From assembly GCA_021464245.1 (NCBI GenBank), contig JADCRB010000001.1:3888829-3952828 (forward strand): 64,000 bases of DNA. Reading direction: 5' to 3'. Of the stretch, positions 31,014 through 44,099 are shown in pieces. Every line of letters starts with the position of its first letter. The first letter of the stretch is position 1. The notes under the pieces were generated by a model. The model was not told the origin of the DNA and ran no database searches. It saw nothing but the letters and a program-made list of their open reading frames with translations. Made by a program: the position numbers and the translations under genes. This DNA is from Carallia brachiata (Eukaryota > Streptophyta > Magnoliopsida > Malpighiales > Rhizophoraceae).

Positions 31014-33089
31014 CCAGTTGGCTTGTTAAATATAATTCAATTACACGTTTAATAGCTATTGATTATCAGCTCATTTGATTGATATATTGATTTGGAGTTA
31101 TTACATAGTTTTTAATTTCTCATATTTTGCTTTAATTAAACACAAAAAAAAAATAATTAAGGGACAATCAGCTTGGCTGCATAAGAAAGAAACATTCTTT
31201 TTTGTGCGACATATGAAATTGAAATGCATGATTTAATTAAAAAATAGATAAATAAAATAAACAGAGGCAGTCGACTGCCGCACAAGGTTGTGAAATCCAT
31301 CTTGTGCAGTAGACAAAGACTTCACTTTTTTTTAAAAAAAATTATTATGTTTTTTAAAAGGCTGCGAGCTTGGTTTTGTGAAACACAAGCTCGGCGCAAC
31401 CTCGGGAAGGGAAAATTTTGGCAAGGGCAAATTTTGGACTTAGCGAGGGCAGCCTTGGGTAATTTGATTACCCAAGGTTGCTACCGACGTGTGGAAACTT
31501 GCTGTCTACACGGGTGGTACTATAAAAAGGGATAATATCCCATAAGGTCACAAATTTAGTACATACGCATGTTGTAAAGACATCTCGTATGTTGGGAAAC
31601 GTTCCTTTGTATTCGTGTGATGTCGTTCATGTCCCACAATTATTTCATATGACCAAAATACTAGAGTTCTTAATTGTTTAAAACTTTAGCACTTAATTTG
31701 ATTAGGTTATTGAATTAAAAGTGTTTTAATTCAAATATAATTTGGAAAATTTGATTTCCTAAATTATAAGTGTGTTTAACTGAAATTAAAACATACTAAT
31801 TAGATTAGGATTGAGGAATTGGATCATATTAGATTTCTTGTATAATTTGAAAAAAATTTTCTAATTTAATTAGGACTCTTGTTTGGATAAAGTGTCTTAA
31901 TTAAAATTGAAATCTAATTTAATTGGGACCTTTAATTAGATTAGGAATCCTAATTAAATAATGACACCTAATATAATTAGTAGTCATATTTGTAATTAAT
32001 AACACCAAATTAATTTAATTTAATTTAATATTTTTAATTGTTAAAAATATTATTTTAAATTAAATCTAAGATCAATAATTAGAATTATACGTGTATTTAT
32101 TTTGTGCACATAATGTAATTATGATTGCATGATGGATAGTTATGGACTCATAAACCAATGTGATTGTGTTTATTTATGGTTAAATAAATGTAATTTTATT
32201 TTTCGAGTATAGGGACTACGTTCCCTGCCTTTCTCCTATTCTCCTATTGTAAATTTTTTTATCATCTAAACTCCCCTCAAATGTAACCCAACATATTTCT
32301 TACAATTATTTAATTAGAGAATTAGGACTTAGATAGATTGTTTGTTTGTAACAATGGAGATGAAGACAAAGGTGCCAAAGAAGACATCAAAAGGAGGTTG
32401 CAACCGACAGGACTTTTGAAGACCACGACGCAATCCTTAAGTATTTGACAATTTAACTTCCTTCATGGCTCGAAAAAGTTAGTTTAGTAAAGTCTATAAT
32501 CATCCATATTAGAATGACATGATAGGATTGTATGTTATATATTTTATATATATTACAATTGTGACACCAAAACATGAGACTGACTTAACTAACAAAAATC
32601 CCTCAATTAAAATATTAACTTCGTGTTGAGAACACTGTAAGTTGCTTTCCATAATTATAGTATAAAACTAGAGTTCTGTTTGAGGAAGGTTTGTCGAGTT
32701 GCCTCAAGGCCTTCTTAACTCGAACATGCTTAATATTATAATTGATTGGTCCTACTTAACCAAATTTGTGTGATTTGGATGGGTTACCTACTAATCACAT
32801 AAATTTAGAGGCAATAGTTAGGCAAAACATATATGATATGTTTAGATAAGGAGTTGTCACCTAACCAATCTAAGAATCACATGTGATTTGATTGATAAGT
32901 TATGCTATCCACCTAATTTATTTTTTTGATTTGTTGGGCTACCTGAAGGTCAAATAAATTAAATGGGATCCTAGTCCACTAGAAAGTCTTAAAGTAAGAT
33001 TTTTCAAGTCAATAGAGAGGGCCATTGATTTGAAATAAAAATAATGAGAGTAACCAAAATAAGGATTAAAGACTTGATCTAATTTTGGT
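31014..33089 (+). other. Leader region of element F
   Basis: About 2 kb of AT-rich sequence between the primer site and gag, unusually long for a leader and without a supported ORF. The 81-codon frame at 31290-31535 is not recognised. Confidence 0.45.
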
Positions 33090-33830
33090 TTGTACGCATG
33101 AAACTAATACTCGGCACAACAAAGCATATTTGATGTGAACAAACTCATTGGACCAAATTTCTTGGGTTGGTACAGCAAATTGAGAATTGTTCGTAAGCAA
33201 AAAAAGAAGCTATATGTCCTTATTGTCCTTGTTGAGGATGCTGATGAGGAAGAGGTGCTAAATTATAATAAGAAGAAGGATGATGATGAATTGGCTACAT
33301 GTGTGATGTTAGCTAGTATGTCTCCTGAGCTTCAGAGGTAACATAAGAGTATGGCTGCTTGCACCATAATTCTACATCTCAAGGAGTTGTTTGATGCAGA
33401 AACTAGATTGAGAGGTATGAGACCTTGAAGGAAGTGTCCCAATGTAAGATGGTAGAAGGATCTTTAGTCAATGCCCATGTTCTAAAAATGATTGGCTATG
33501 TTGAGAACTTGGGCTAATTGGGTTTTGCATGGACTCATAGTAAGTGTTGACTTGGTCATGTAGTCTCTACTTTTGAGCTATTCACAGTTTATTATAAAGT
33601 TCCATATGAATAAGTTAGAAGCCACATTACCTAAACTGTTGAATATGCTTAAAGCTATTGGGAGAACTCTTAAAAAAGAGAAGACTCCTGTTCTTCTTGT
33701 TGATTCTTCTAAGGCCAAAAGCAAAAGGCCCAGGAAGAAGAAAAAAGAAGAAGAGATGCCTTCGGCTTCTTCCACGGCTAATCTAGTTCCAGTCGTTGCC
33801 TTCATCTTGGTCGTCATCTTTGGGTAACAG
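33090..33830 (+). pseudogene. gag of copia-type element F (UBN2-type)
   Basis: NKLIGPNFLGWYSKLRIVRK starts the conserved copia gag domain, followed by DDELATCVMLASMSPELQR, then (next frame) RYETLKEVSQCKMVEGSLV and NAHVLKMIGYVENLG, then NKLEATLPKLLNMLKAIGRT and a Lys-rich tail RPRKKKKEEE. Two or more frameshifts and stops. No zinc knuckle, integrase or RT follows: the element is truncated after about 34 kb. Confidence 0.8.
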
Positions 33831-34154
33831 ATGTAACGGCTGGAACTAGATTGTTTATGGAAGTGGTAAAAGTAGTCAATGTGAGGGCCAAAGTTGCCAA
33901 GTACAAATTTTTGCCAATGAACCCCTATTATTATATGGCAACACACTTATTATTTCCAATGCACCAACTAAAAAAAAAAAAAAAAAAAAAGAAAAGGTGC
34001 ACATGTTGTCACAATAGTTTCATATAGTCCAATGCTTGTTCTTCTTTTTTGATTATTTGGGGTGTGTTGTTCTTGTGCACTTGCTGGTAACTATAAAAAT
34101 TTCAAAATGAGGAGGTCTTGCAACTCAGTTTTCGGGATTTCCAGGTCAATTAAA

Positions 34155-34720
34155 ACAAATTAATAGTCTTATTTTGGATGTGTGCTCATGTTTTGGGTTA
34201 CCAGGTATTAGCAAATTAGTGAAACCTTGCTTAGCATCTTAGAAGCCTTTGCTGCATGGGCCTATTAAGGTTAATACGAATGATAGTTCACAGGGAACAA
34301 ATTAATAGTCTTATTTTAGATGTGTGCTTTTGTTTTGTGTAGCTGTTAGCGAACTAGTGTAACCTCGCTTAATGTCTTGGAAGCCTCTATCGCATGGATT
34401 TATTAAGATTAATACGGATGACAGTTCATAGTATAACAAATTAATAGTCTTATGTTGGAAGTGTGCTCTTGTTTTATGTTACTAGGTGTTAACGAACCAG
34501 TGCAACCTCATTTACTATCTTGAAAGCCTTCACAGCATGGGTTTATTAAGGTTAATACGGATGGCAGTTCATAAGGTAACAAATTAAGAGCCTTATTTTG
34601 GATGTGTGCTCTTGCTCTATGTTACCAAGTGTTGGGGAACCAATGCAACCTCGGTTAGTATCTGGGAAGCTTCCGCCATATGGATTTATTAAGGTTAATA
34701 CAGATGGTAGTTTACATGGT
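34155..34720 (+). repeat. Four tandem copies (period about 141 bp) of a LINE RNase H start
   Basis: Units begin near 34155, 34297, 34437 and 34579 with TTAATAGTCTTATTTT-like sequence and end in GTTAATACGGATGACAGTTCA. Each unit encodes a version of SWKP-x-HGFIKINTDDS, the beginning of the plant LINE-type RNase H domain, where the Asp of NTDGS is catalytic. The units have diverged by several bases each. Confidence 0.85.
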
Positions 34721-34930
34721 AATCCTAGTAAAATAAGATTTGGTGGCCTTTTGCAGGTTGAGTTTGGTATTTGGAAGGTGGGTTCATGGATTTGGCTGAT
34801 CATACTACTAATGTCCTTGTGTGCAAATATGCTAGCCATATAGGGTGCTCCTTGTTCCTATGGTGTAGTGCTTTTTCAGCACCCTTGGGTCTGAAGTTGT
34901 TACTTGAGTTAGATAAGTTGGTGGTTGTCC
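34640..34930 (+). pseudogene. RNase H domain fragment (non-LTR retrotransposon type)
   Basis: The last unit of the array leads into a longer domain: SGKLPPYGFIKVNTDGSLHG, then FGGLLQVEFGIWKVG; in shifted frames LADHTTNVLVCKYASHIG and LKLLLELDKLVVVHF. This matches the order of the RVT_3-type RNase H found in plant LINEs. Frameshifts near 34780 and 34840. No LINE RT is present nearby. Confidence 0.7.
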
Positions 34931-36085
34931 ATTTTAAATTCTAGTTTGTTGAGTTCTATTTTTTCTTCTGTTTTTTATTTTCATATGTACCAAAAAGAAA
35001 AAACATATTTAAAGATATCTTGTAATTGAATATGTCCCAAAATTGTTAACGGTGTTGATTTTCATATTGAAAACATCTTCTATAAAACTATCCACCAAAT
35101 AACATTATAAATTATGACGAATTGTCAATAGCACTATGAGGAAAATTTTGAAGAAATCCTTAAAAAGACATTTTTTTCCCCGTTTGTTCAGGTACCCAAA
35201 TCATGCCTTTGTTAGAGAACTAGCTAGTGCTTTTTTTTTTGGTCAAATGACAATCAAGACTCAATTTCATCTATTTATATATCTATCAATATATTCTTAT
35301 ATATAATATAGTTGAGACTTATAAGTGTCATATGGCACACTTTTTGCTTTTACTTAGCATTTTTAGCATATTTCTTCCTCTTACTTCTTTTATGCCCAAT
35401 TCCTCAAACTGCAAGGCGTTAGTTTTCATTGCATAGGCATTTAATGCCTTCCAACTATTGGGTTTACCATCTAATAGTTACTTCTCCAAAGGCAAAAGCC
35501 TATTCGTATTTTCATCCACAAAATATCAACAACAAAGTATGGGGCTTCAATCACTTATCAACTTCAACTGTTAGCCTGCTTTGCACCGATCAATCAGCAA
35601 TTGTTACTCAGCTTTGTCGACAATCGTTTCTTTATTTGCACTTGTATATTCCAGTACAACCCATTTTTGCTACCAATCATATCGAGCAAGCATTAATGCG
35701 TTGGGTACTTGAACAGCATAATAGGTAAAATTTTAATTTTTTTTTGTTAATGCCTTTTGCTTTACCTCAACTCGTCGTCCCCTACCCCATCTCTTATTTT
35801 CTGTCAATTTTTATATTCTTTTTATATGTTGAGTCAATTAAGTAATTCTTGAATTTGTATTGGTGTTCTATTGAAAAATTCTCTTATTACCAATTTCTTT
35901 AAATTAATTTGTGTTGTTATGAACTGTTATACCGTGAAATTGCACGTGCATACAACTTGCACTAATCACATTCTCAAATAATTGACATTGTTTGACAATA
36001 TCTTCAAACTCTCTTATTACCAAAACTTCGGCAAATTCAAGGCATCCCAAATCAGTGAAAGAGCCCCTTTTTTTGGTTTTTCGGT
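34931..36085. other. Intergenic sequence
   Basis: AT-rich. A 99-codon + frame at 35429-35728 (MHRHLMPSNYWVYHL...) has no motif I recognise and is not called as a gene. Confidence 0.5.
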
Positions 36086-36478
36086 TGTTGGTTTATGGGT
36101 CAGGTCAATCTACCTATAATGAGATGACCCAACCCAATGAGATAATTATGGAAAGAGTTACAACCTCCACAACAGTTGTAGGAAGTTACAACTCTTTTTC
36201 CTAGAAGTGAAAAGGAAATTTTTGATAGAACAGTACAATATGAAAAGAAAATCTATTCTTTATTTCCAAAAACCAACAAACACAAAATTGCTCCATTGAT
36301 CCTCAAGGCTAGAGGCTTTTGTGTTGTGAAATTTAGGTGATTCCCGATAGACTGTGGTATCACTCTGGCCAAACAAAGATGATCATATTGTTGCCAATAA
36401 TCAGTTCTTGTTTCAAGTTTTGAGAAGTCTACAGGAGATAAGTTCTTTCTCCCTTCTCATCGTTTTAATTATTCTACA
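36086..36478 (+). repeat. 5' LTR of element G
   Basis: 393 bp, TGTTGGTTTATGGGTC to TTATTCTACA, alignable along its length to 40372-40790 with many substitutions and a few indels. Confidence 0.85.
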
Positions 36479-36492
36479 TTGGTATCATAGCC
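36479..36492 (+). other. Primer binding site of element G
   Basis: TTGGTATCATAGCC, an iMet-type site with one change, directly after the LTR end. Confidence 0.75.
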
Positions 36493-37860
36493 AAGGGTTG
36501 ATTTTGGCATGAATAGGATCTATAAAAGTTATTGTTTGCTTTTTTGGTTTGCAATTTTTTTGTTTTCTTCTGAGTTAGAAAATGATAAGATTTGTTTCTC
36601 TCTCATACATGATTTTAGGGTTGCAAAAATTTTCATGTAAGTAGCCTATGATGTGCTTAATATTCTGTGAATTTTTTATAATTTTTGGTTGCATAATATG
36701 TAAGAAAAAAATAGTTTTCTTAGTACCGTTTTTCATAAAATCAAGATAGAAAACTATAACATCAAGGCCTGAAATTTACATGTATGGAAAGCTCTTATTA
36801 AGAGCATTCTAATGGTCCATGTTTCGTTAAATAAGGATGTACTGTTGTTTGAGAAATCACATTTTAAAGTTTCAAAACGACCTGGAATTTTCAGCAAGAA
36901 GATGAACAGTGAATTTTTCCTAACTCAGTCTCGGGTTCTAATATTGGTTATGCAAACCTCAATTTTCGTACTATTTTTGAAAAAAAAATAAGTTAACAGA
37001 TGAACTTAGGACATCAAAATATAATATTTGACCAAATTTCAAAACGGTATGATATCCAAAAGTCATATAGTGATTTGCTTTCTCTGGCAATGGTGAGTGA
37101 GAGAAGAATTGTTGGTGGATCATAGTGTGTGGAAGGGAACATACTTGCTAAATGATTCCACCATTGAACGATTGACACATGGCAAAAGTGGACTATTTGA
37201 ATGACTTAGTGAAGTCTTTAACCAATCAAATATCGACACGCGTCTACGATGCAGTTAAACTTTACACTGAATGATTTGTTATGCGAATGAGGAACTGACA
37301 TGTGGCGTGAGAATAGTCAACACCAAATGAGATTGCGCTATGTGTCACTATTTTTCTGATTTTTTCGAAAATAATTATATCTTCAAAATTTCATAATAAA
37401 TTGTAAGAATATTAGAAGAATATGAAGTTTGCACCCAAATTTATCTAATTTCATGCTGTACGATAGCTTATCATAAAATCATGTATTCTTTAGATTGCAA
37501 AAAATTACTTTCTTTTATTTGGTATATTTAATATCCTATTATGGTCTTTAGAAAGGTTTGATCAAAAGGATTAAAATTGAGTGTATTAAATAACAAAAAT
37601 GTAGGACTAAGAAAGTGCTTAATTTTTTGAAAGAAAGTATTTTTTTGATAATTTCAAAAATGTGAGATGAGTTTCATTAATAAATATTGGAACATGTTTA
37701 AAACAAGTGTTCACTAATTGTTGCACAAAAGAATATGATGCTTAAGTTATTTTTCAAACTTTTAGACTGTTGTTAGGGAGGCATGGAAGCGTTATAATTA
37801 ATACGTTAGTATGTGAATACTTGTTGACCATCAAGTTTCAAAACAAGCAAGGTACGTGAG

Positions 37861-38226
37861 TTTTTGCCAAATTAGAGACGTTATTATGATTTATGAGATT
37901 TTACGCATCGCTCATTTATGAAGCTAATGTGGAGACACTATGTGTGTGCTTTTGCAAACTTCATGAAGTATAAATTTAATATTCCTCTCAAATAATGTTA
38001 AGAGTGAACGACTATACCTAGTGGGAGGATATAGACTATGAGGTTTTTGCCAAATTAGAGACGTTATTATGAGTTATGAGATTTTACGCATCGCTCATTT
38101 ATGAAGCTAATGTGGAGACACTATGTGTGTGCTTTTGCAAACTTCATGAAGTATAAATTTAATATTCCTCTCAAATAATGTTAAGAGTGAACGACTATAC
38201 CTAGTGGCAGGATATAGACTATGAGG
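37861..38226 (+). repeat. 183-bp perfect-period tandem duplication inside element G
   Basis: 37861-38043 and 38044-38226 are head-to-tail copies differing at only two positions, just upstream of the RT remnant. The near-identity contrasts with the strong decay of the surrounding element. Confidence 0.95.
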
Positions 38227-39110
38227 AATCCTTCTTGCATAAAAGTTTTACTTTAATTCACCTAAATTTGGCTATTGTAGCTACCATGATTTTAGAATTA
38301 CACTGGATAGATGTTAAAGCCAATTTTCTCAATGGATAGCTAGACAAAGAAATCTAAGTGGAGCAACCATTAGATTTTAGTATTAGGACCTTGAGCACAA
38401 AGAGTGCAGGTTGCAAAGATCACTTGATAGTCTAAAATAATTTTCTAGGTAATGGCTTTTAAGTTTTCATTGTACGATAATCTCTTTTGACTTTACAATG
38501 GTCAACAAGGATCATTTTACAAATGTTGAGATTTAAGAGTATATTTGTAATTCTATCTCATGGATGCTAGTGGAAGTCTTAACCTTAAAAGATGTCTAAT
38601 CACAATAAGTAAAAGACATGAAGCACATGTTATATTCCAATAATATGGGTAGTCTAATGTGGACTATAATGTGTGCTTGACCAAATATATGTTGTGTCAT
38701 GAAACTGGTATGATGTTACCAAGTAAATTCGAATAAAACTAGTTGACAAGTTGTGTGGAGTCTTGGTATCTTAGGAGCATTGCAAAATATTCCTTATGTT
38801 ATTTAGGGAACGATTTAACACTCAGTTGGTCATTTAGATGCAACTAAGAGTGAGATATTGATAAATGTAAATTAATATCACAGCGTATGTTCTTGCTAAG
38901 TGATGGTATCATTTCACAACTAGCAAAAAATAAACCTATAGTGCTTATTTGGTCATTAAGATTGAATTTATGGCTTACTCGATTGTGATGCAAGTAGTAG
39001 TTTGGTTTCAATAGTTTTTTGAAACATATTAGAATCTATAATGACTAATTGAAAAGGTCAAAGTACATTGTAATAGTCGATAACTATAGTGTATGATAGA
39101 GCTCCCAAGT
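38227..39110 (+). pseudogene. copia RT and RNase H remnant of element G
   Basis: Scattered frames keep the order of copia RT: YEESF at the start, then IVATMILELHWIDVKANFLN, LDKEI-VEQP, then near 38640 NNMGSLMW and the RNase H part SLCYLGNDLTLS with LKHIRIYND at the end. Stops occur every few dozen codons. The 183-bp duplication precedes it. Confidence 0.65.
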
Positions 39111-40371
39111 ATAGTTGTTAAACTAACTTGTTAATATCAAGTACAACTTTGTCATAGACTTCATGCCACAAACGAATGTAACTCTACGCGATGTGCTGAT
39201 ATATGGGATAACAAAAACCCAATTGATAATTAAACAAATTAAAGTCATTCACATATTATTTGTCTGTATGACAAAATAAAGTATGAAATGACTTGGAAAT
39301 GTGATATTATAGCAATGAGAAAAATGTTCTTCTTATTATGTCATCTCTAGAGTTACTTGCAATTGATTTGGAATCAATCTAGTACAAGTGTAAGTAAGAA
39401 AAGAAAAGGTATGTCAAATAGATTTAGAATGGTCCACTCACACAGACATTCACCTCTAACACTTAGAGAATGTGTGGAGATGAGACCATCATGTGAGCAA
39501 ACATACATAAGGAAATGGCCACCTTGAGAAGATCAAGATGAGGTTTTGATAAACAAAAGCCAGTATAGAATCCCACTCTCTATACAACCTATTGAAAGCG
39601 AAATGTGAGATCTCAGTTGGACACTTGAGAGTGATAGAGAACTCAAGTTAGATGTTAGGTAGTGACTAAACTAAGATTTATGTGGTGATTTTATAAGAAA
39701 ATAAATAGAATGGCATATGCTCATGGGAAGAATGATCTCCATAGCACGCATTTCATACCATGTGTGCTTAGTGACCAAAAGGGAAATGGAAGAATCAATC
39801 CCTGCTCTTTCATTGTGAGTCCCTTGAGGTACAATATACCTCAAATTGATGCCTTATATGACTTTTGACCATGTTCAAAGGTTATAGTTTGATGACTGCT
39901 ACTTTAGTATATTTCCTACAATCATGATTTATTCAACCTTCTAGAATATGTTTAAAAAAGTGGTTGAACTATAATTGAGGAATATGAGCGTAAGAGGAAG
40001 ACTATTGTTGTCACTATTGTTGTCTAGCATTCAACATATATACTTGTTGATATATGTTATGTTTATTCAAGATAATAAAATATAACTGTGAATACATATG
40101 ATAAAAAGAGTCTATGTATGAATAAAATATAATTCTGAATACATATGATCTGTATAACACAATATTATTTATTTTATAGATCACATATATTTTTTAAGGA
40201 TGATAGCTACTATGTAATGCTAACATATGCATAAAACATGCTTCTAAGTGCAAGTGTGCCGGCAAGTCAAATGGCCCATTTGTCTATATGAATAGTCTGT
40301 GATGAATCAAGTGTTAAGAATCTTTGAACACTGATTGGTTTCATTTCAGCCCATCATATGTGAGTGAGAGA

Positions 40372-40790
40372 TGTTAGTTTATGGGTTAGGTCGATCCACC
40401 CATGATGAATGGACCGGACCCAATGAAATAATTATGAAGAGAGTTACAACCTCCAAAACAATTGTGGTAAGTTATAACTCTTTTTCTTGAAATGTTATAA
40501 AATCGCTTCTTGTACAGAATTGAAAAGGCAATTTTTGCTAGAATATTACAGTACGAAAAAAGAAATATGTTTTTTCTTCCAAAAACCAACATATACAAAA
40601 TTACTTCATTAATCCTCAAGGCTAGAGGCTTTTGTATAGTGCAATATGAATGATTTTCGATATACTGTGGTATCTCTTTGGCCAAGTAAGATAATCATAC
40701 TATTGCCAGTAATCAGTCCTCAATTCAAGTTTATAAAAGTCTATAAGAGATAAGTTCTCTCGCCCTTCCCTTCATTTTAATTATTCTACA
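40372..40790 (+). repeat. 3' LTR of element G
   Basis: 419 bp, TGTTAGTTTATGGG to TTATTCTACA, preceded by the purine-rich GTGAGTGAGAGA. Confidence 0.85.
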
Positions 40791-41310
40791 ATAGTTCATT
40801 TGGAAAAGCATGTACATGTGCTTATGGGTTGCTTGATACTTTACATTGGTTCATTGGTACTAGTGTTGTGCGTGTGGATTGTAATTTATTGCTTGCTTTA
40901 AACAAACAATGTAATATTTGTTGAATGGAACATTTCCAGCCATTACCAATTTATTTTGCTCTTCTCTGCCCCACTATATATGTATATGTAGTTTTTATAT
41001 GTATTATACTTATAAATAGCTCTGTCATTGTATTCATCTTTAAGTGGAACTATTTCTCTATGTTTGAGATGGGGGAGCATTTTGTAATGGCCAAAAGAAG
41101 CTAATCAAGTAAATGATCATGGGGTAATTGAAGATTTGTTAATTTTATGAACACTACCGTTCATAAGAATCAAATAACTTTTTTAAAAACTTGAGAATAG
41201 CGCCCAAGATTTTCAATTATTTGAGAAGAATAGCGGTTATGAAAAATCATAAACTTCACAAAAATTTCTTCATGAAATTTCATGAATAGCAGTCAATGAC
41301 CTAAAATTTA
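40791..41310. other. Intergenic sequence between elements G and H
   Basis: No supported gene or repeat. Confidence 0.5.
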
Positions 41311-42035
41311 TGGTGTGTTTGGATTGGATGATTTGGTAGAGAAAGAATTAATTGAAAAAGAATTAAATTGAATTCTTTGTTTGGATTAATCAAAGGGTGA
41401 GAATGAGTTTCCAACTACAAAGAGTCTATTTTAATGGGCCCCACAAATTTAGATAACTAGTGGACGGGGGGGCAACCGGAGTCATTTTACCTTTTTTTTT
41501 TTTTTCGTCTTAGTCTATTACACATCAAATTTAACCCTATTGCACGTTAACCTTAGTTCTTATACATGATACGTATTGCACATCATTCTTAATCTTATTA
41601 AAAATGATCCTTAAAATTCTCTATTCTGATACCCGTTGCACACTAACTTTACCACATGTACACATAAAACCATTTTTTCAAAAAAAAATTAAAAAACCTA
41701 GTGGGACTCACTCCCTCTCTCCTTCCTCTCCTCTCTCTCTTTATCTTTCTCTCTCTCTATCCCTCTCTCTCTCTATCCCCCCAGATAACCCCTATCTGCC
41801 CCTATCTTTTTTCTTTTTTATTAGTTTGAAAGAAAGGCTAGTCATAAACAATATATGAGAGGAGAAGTAAAATTACGAAAAAAAAACCCAAGGTGTATAA
41901 AACATGATTTTGTCAATTTTCAACAAAAAAAAAATTAACGGCAATTTGGCATGAATAATATTTTCTTTTCCTTCTTTTTCTCACATATATCGAAATAAAA
42001 ATTTACTTTCTTACCCTTTTCTTTTTCACCTAATT

Positions 42036-42209
42036 CTTAAAGAAGATTTATTTTCTGGATAAATTTTCTGGTAGGTTGGTCATTCAATACTACTCAAAAT
42101 ATATAGCTGTACATGAGAGATTTTGTAGCTTAAAGATAAGGATAACTAGGAGGGATAAATACTAACTACAAAAATTAAACTTTACAAATGAGATAGCTAA
42201 CTAATAACA
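42036..42209 (-). repeat. 3' LTR of element I
   Basis: About 174 bp; on - it starts TGTTATTAGTTAGC and ends near AAATCTTCTTTA. The right LTR (46400-46504) matches but lacks about 66 bp between two AGCT sites. Confidence 0.75.
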
Positions 42210-42303
42210 ATAATTTCAATTTGAAGAGAAGATGACAGTGTTATCTATTACGCCTCTACAAGATGGTGGAGGTGTCAACCACACCAATCTTGGACCATAA
42301 TGA

Positions 42304-42849
42304 CTAATATTGCGCCTTCGGTAGAGCTTTTGTTAAACCATCAGCTTGCTGGTCTGCTTTGGCGATGTATGATACCCAAATTGTGCCTTGCTGAACACAC
42401 TCGAGGACAAAGTGGTAGTCTAATGCAATGTGTTTCATAAGAGAATAAATGACCGAGTTAGCTGTCAGATATTTGGCACTGAGATTATCATAATGTATAG
42501 TCGAAGGAAGTGAGCATGGAACTCGAAGTTCAGCCAACAAGTTTTGTATCCAAGCTACTTCAGTTGTTTTATTTGCAATGATGCGATATTCTACTTCCGT
42601 AGATGATCGCGCAACACTCCACTACTTACTAGATTTCCACAAAATTGAGATGTTACCAAGCTTAATTATGAAACCAGAAGTTGATGTGTGATCATCTAGG
42701 TCCCCTCCCCAATCTAGATCATCGAAAGCATTCAAAGAAATTGAGGACAGGGATGCCCAAGGGATGAATAAGCCATGATAGAGTGTGCCTTTGAGACAGT
42801 GCAAGATGCATTTTAATGATGACCAATGAGTGACTGTAGGAGCATGCAT
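42304..42849 (-). pseudogene. RNase H of element I
   Basis: 42849-42622: HAPTVTHWSSLKCILHCLKG, AFDDLDWGGDLDDHTSTSGF. After a gap and stop, 42540-42304: AELRVPCSLPSTIHYDNLSA, KHIALDYHFVLECVQQGTIW, ADQQADGLTKALPKAQY. The aspartates of the catalytic set are recognisable (DLDWGGD and YDNLSA). Confidence 0.85.
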
Positions 42850-42888
42850 AAATTGAGAGATCTTGTTAACAAAGTATGCTAGATCAGG

Positions 42889-43802
42889 CTAGGTGAGGGA
42901 GAGATATTGTAGTGATCCCACAATCTGACAATAAGATGTTTGATCAACTACTTCTGTGCCATCATTAAGTTTCAATTTAATTGAGGATGATAAAGGTGTG
43001 CTCTGTGTTTTGGCTTCAAGTAACTTGAATTCCTCTAGGAGATAGGCAATATACTGATGTTGGCCTAAAAACAATCCTGCTAGTGTACGTACAACTTCAA
43101 CTCCAAGAAAGAAATTAAGAGGTCCCATATCTTTAAGAAAAAAACACTGAGACAACTTAGTAAAAATTGATGAGATGACAATATCATTATTGCCAATAAT
43201 CACAATGTCATCCACGCATACCAATAAATATATTAATACATCCTTTACACATTGGACAAAGAGAGATGAATCTGATACGCATTAATAAATCCCAATTGTA
43301 AAAGAAATGTACTTAGCTTTTTGAACCAAACTCGTGGTGCTTGTTTGGAGCCGTAAATAGCATTATTAAGTTTGTACACATGATGAGGATGCTTCGGATC
43401 AACAAAACCTGCTAGCTGCACCATATAGACAATGCCATTGAGTGTCCCTTGTAGGAAAGCATTATTAATATCTAATTGTTGTAGTGACCAATTGTGATGC
43501 ATAGCTAGTGAGAGGACCACTGGAATAGTTGCAAGTTTGACTACCGAGCCAAACGTCTCAGAATAGTCTAGTCCGGGCCATTGGCAAAATCTTTTTGCTA
43601 CAAGCCACACTTTGTAGCGATCCACGGACCCATCAGGAAGCCTTTTGATACGGAAGACCCATTTATTCCCAACAATATTAGAAGCCCGAGAAAGATGAAC
43701 AAAGGTCCAGGTGTCACTCTTGAGAAGTGCTTCATACTCTGTTCGCGTAGCATCATGCCACAAGGAATCTTGAAGTGCCTGTTTGATCCCCGTTGGCTCC
43801 AA
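42889..43802 (-). pseudogene. Reverse transcriptase of element I
   Basis: 43802-43245: EPTGIKQALQDSLWHDATRT, WVFRIKRLPDGSVDRYKVWL, LDINNAFLQGTLNGIVYMVQ, YGSKQAPRVWFKKLSTFL. A frameshift near 43240 leads to 43224-42889: VCVDDIVIIGNN, LKDMGPLNFFLGVEVVRT. The catalytic YVDD box reads CVDD (Tyr to Cys), so even a mended frame would be impaired. Confidence 0.9.
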
Positions 43803-44099
43803 TGTAGCTAGAGATGGGTGCTTTGTGACATAAGAAATAATTTTTGGTTTAAAGATGTTGTTCCTTGATCTGGTGACCGTAATATGAAGGCATTATGGGG
43901 GCTGATTTATGGTTGTTGTAGGCTCAGAGATATCCAGAGAAGAACATTCAGCTGCGGAGGAGCCAATTTCAACTGAGGGACCAGATGCGAATGGTTGTAT
44001 AGAAAACAGAATACTAGAATTTTGATTACCTCCAATTAAAGAGGAAGAAAGCAAATAGTGGGATGGGGTTAGTGCATTGATAGAAGATGATGTCGATGA

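Larger units (their letters stand above)
36086..40790 (+). mobile_element. Element G: decayed copia retrotransposon, + strand
   Basis: Two direct LTRs (36086-36478 and 40372-40790), a primer site after the first, and an RT/RNase H remnant between them. Gag, protease and integrase are not readable. Flanks TCGGT and ATAGT do not match as a target duplication, in keeping with age. Confidence 0.75.

Noticed and set aside
35429..35728. 99-codon + strand ORF in an intergenic stretch
   Set aside because: No motif, no homologue recognised and no splice or codon evidence; could be chance in AT-rich DNA.
36081..40795. Target duplication for element G
   Set aside because: Flanks TCGGT and ATAGT do not match; either too decayed or the LTR limits are off by a few bases.
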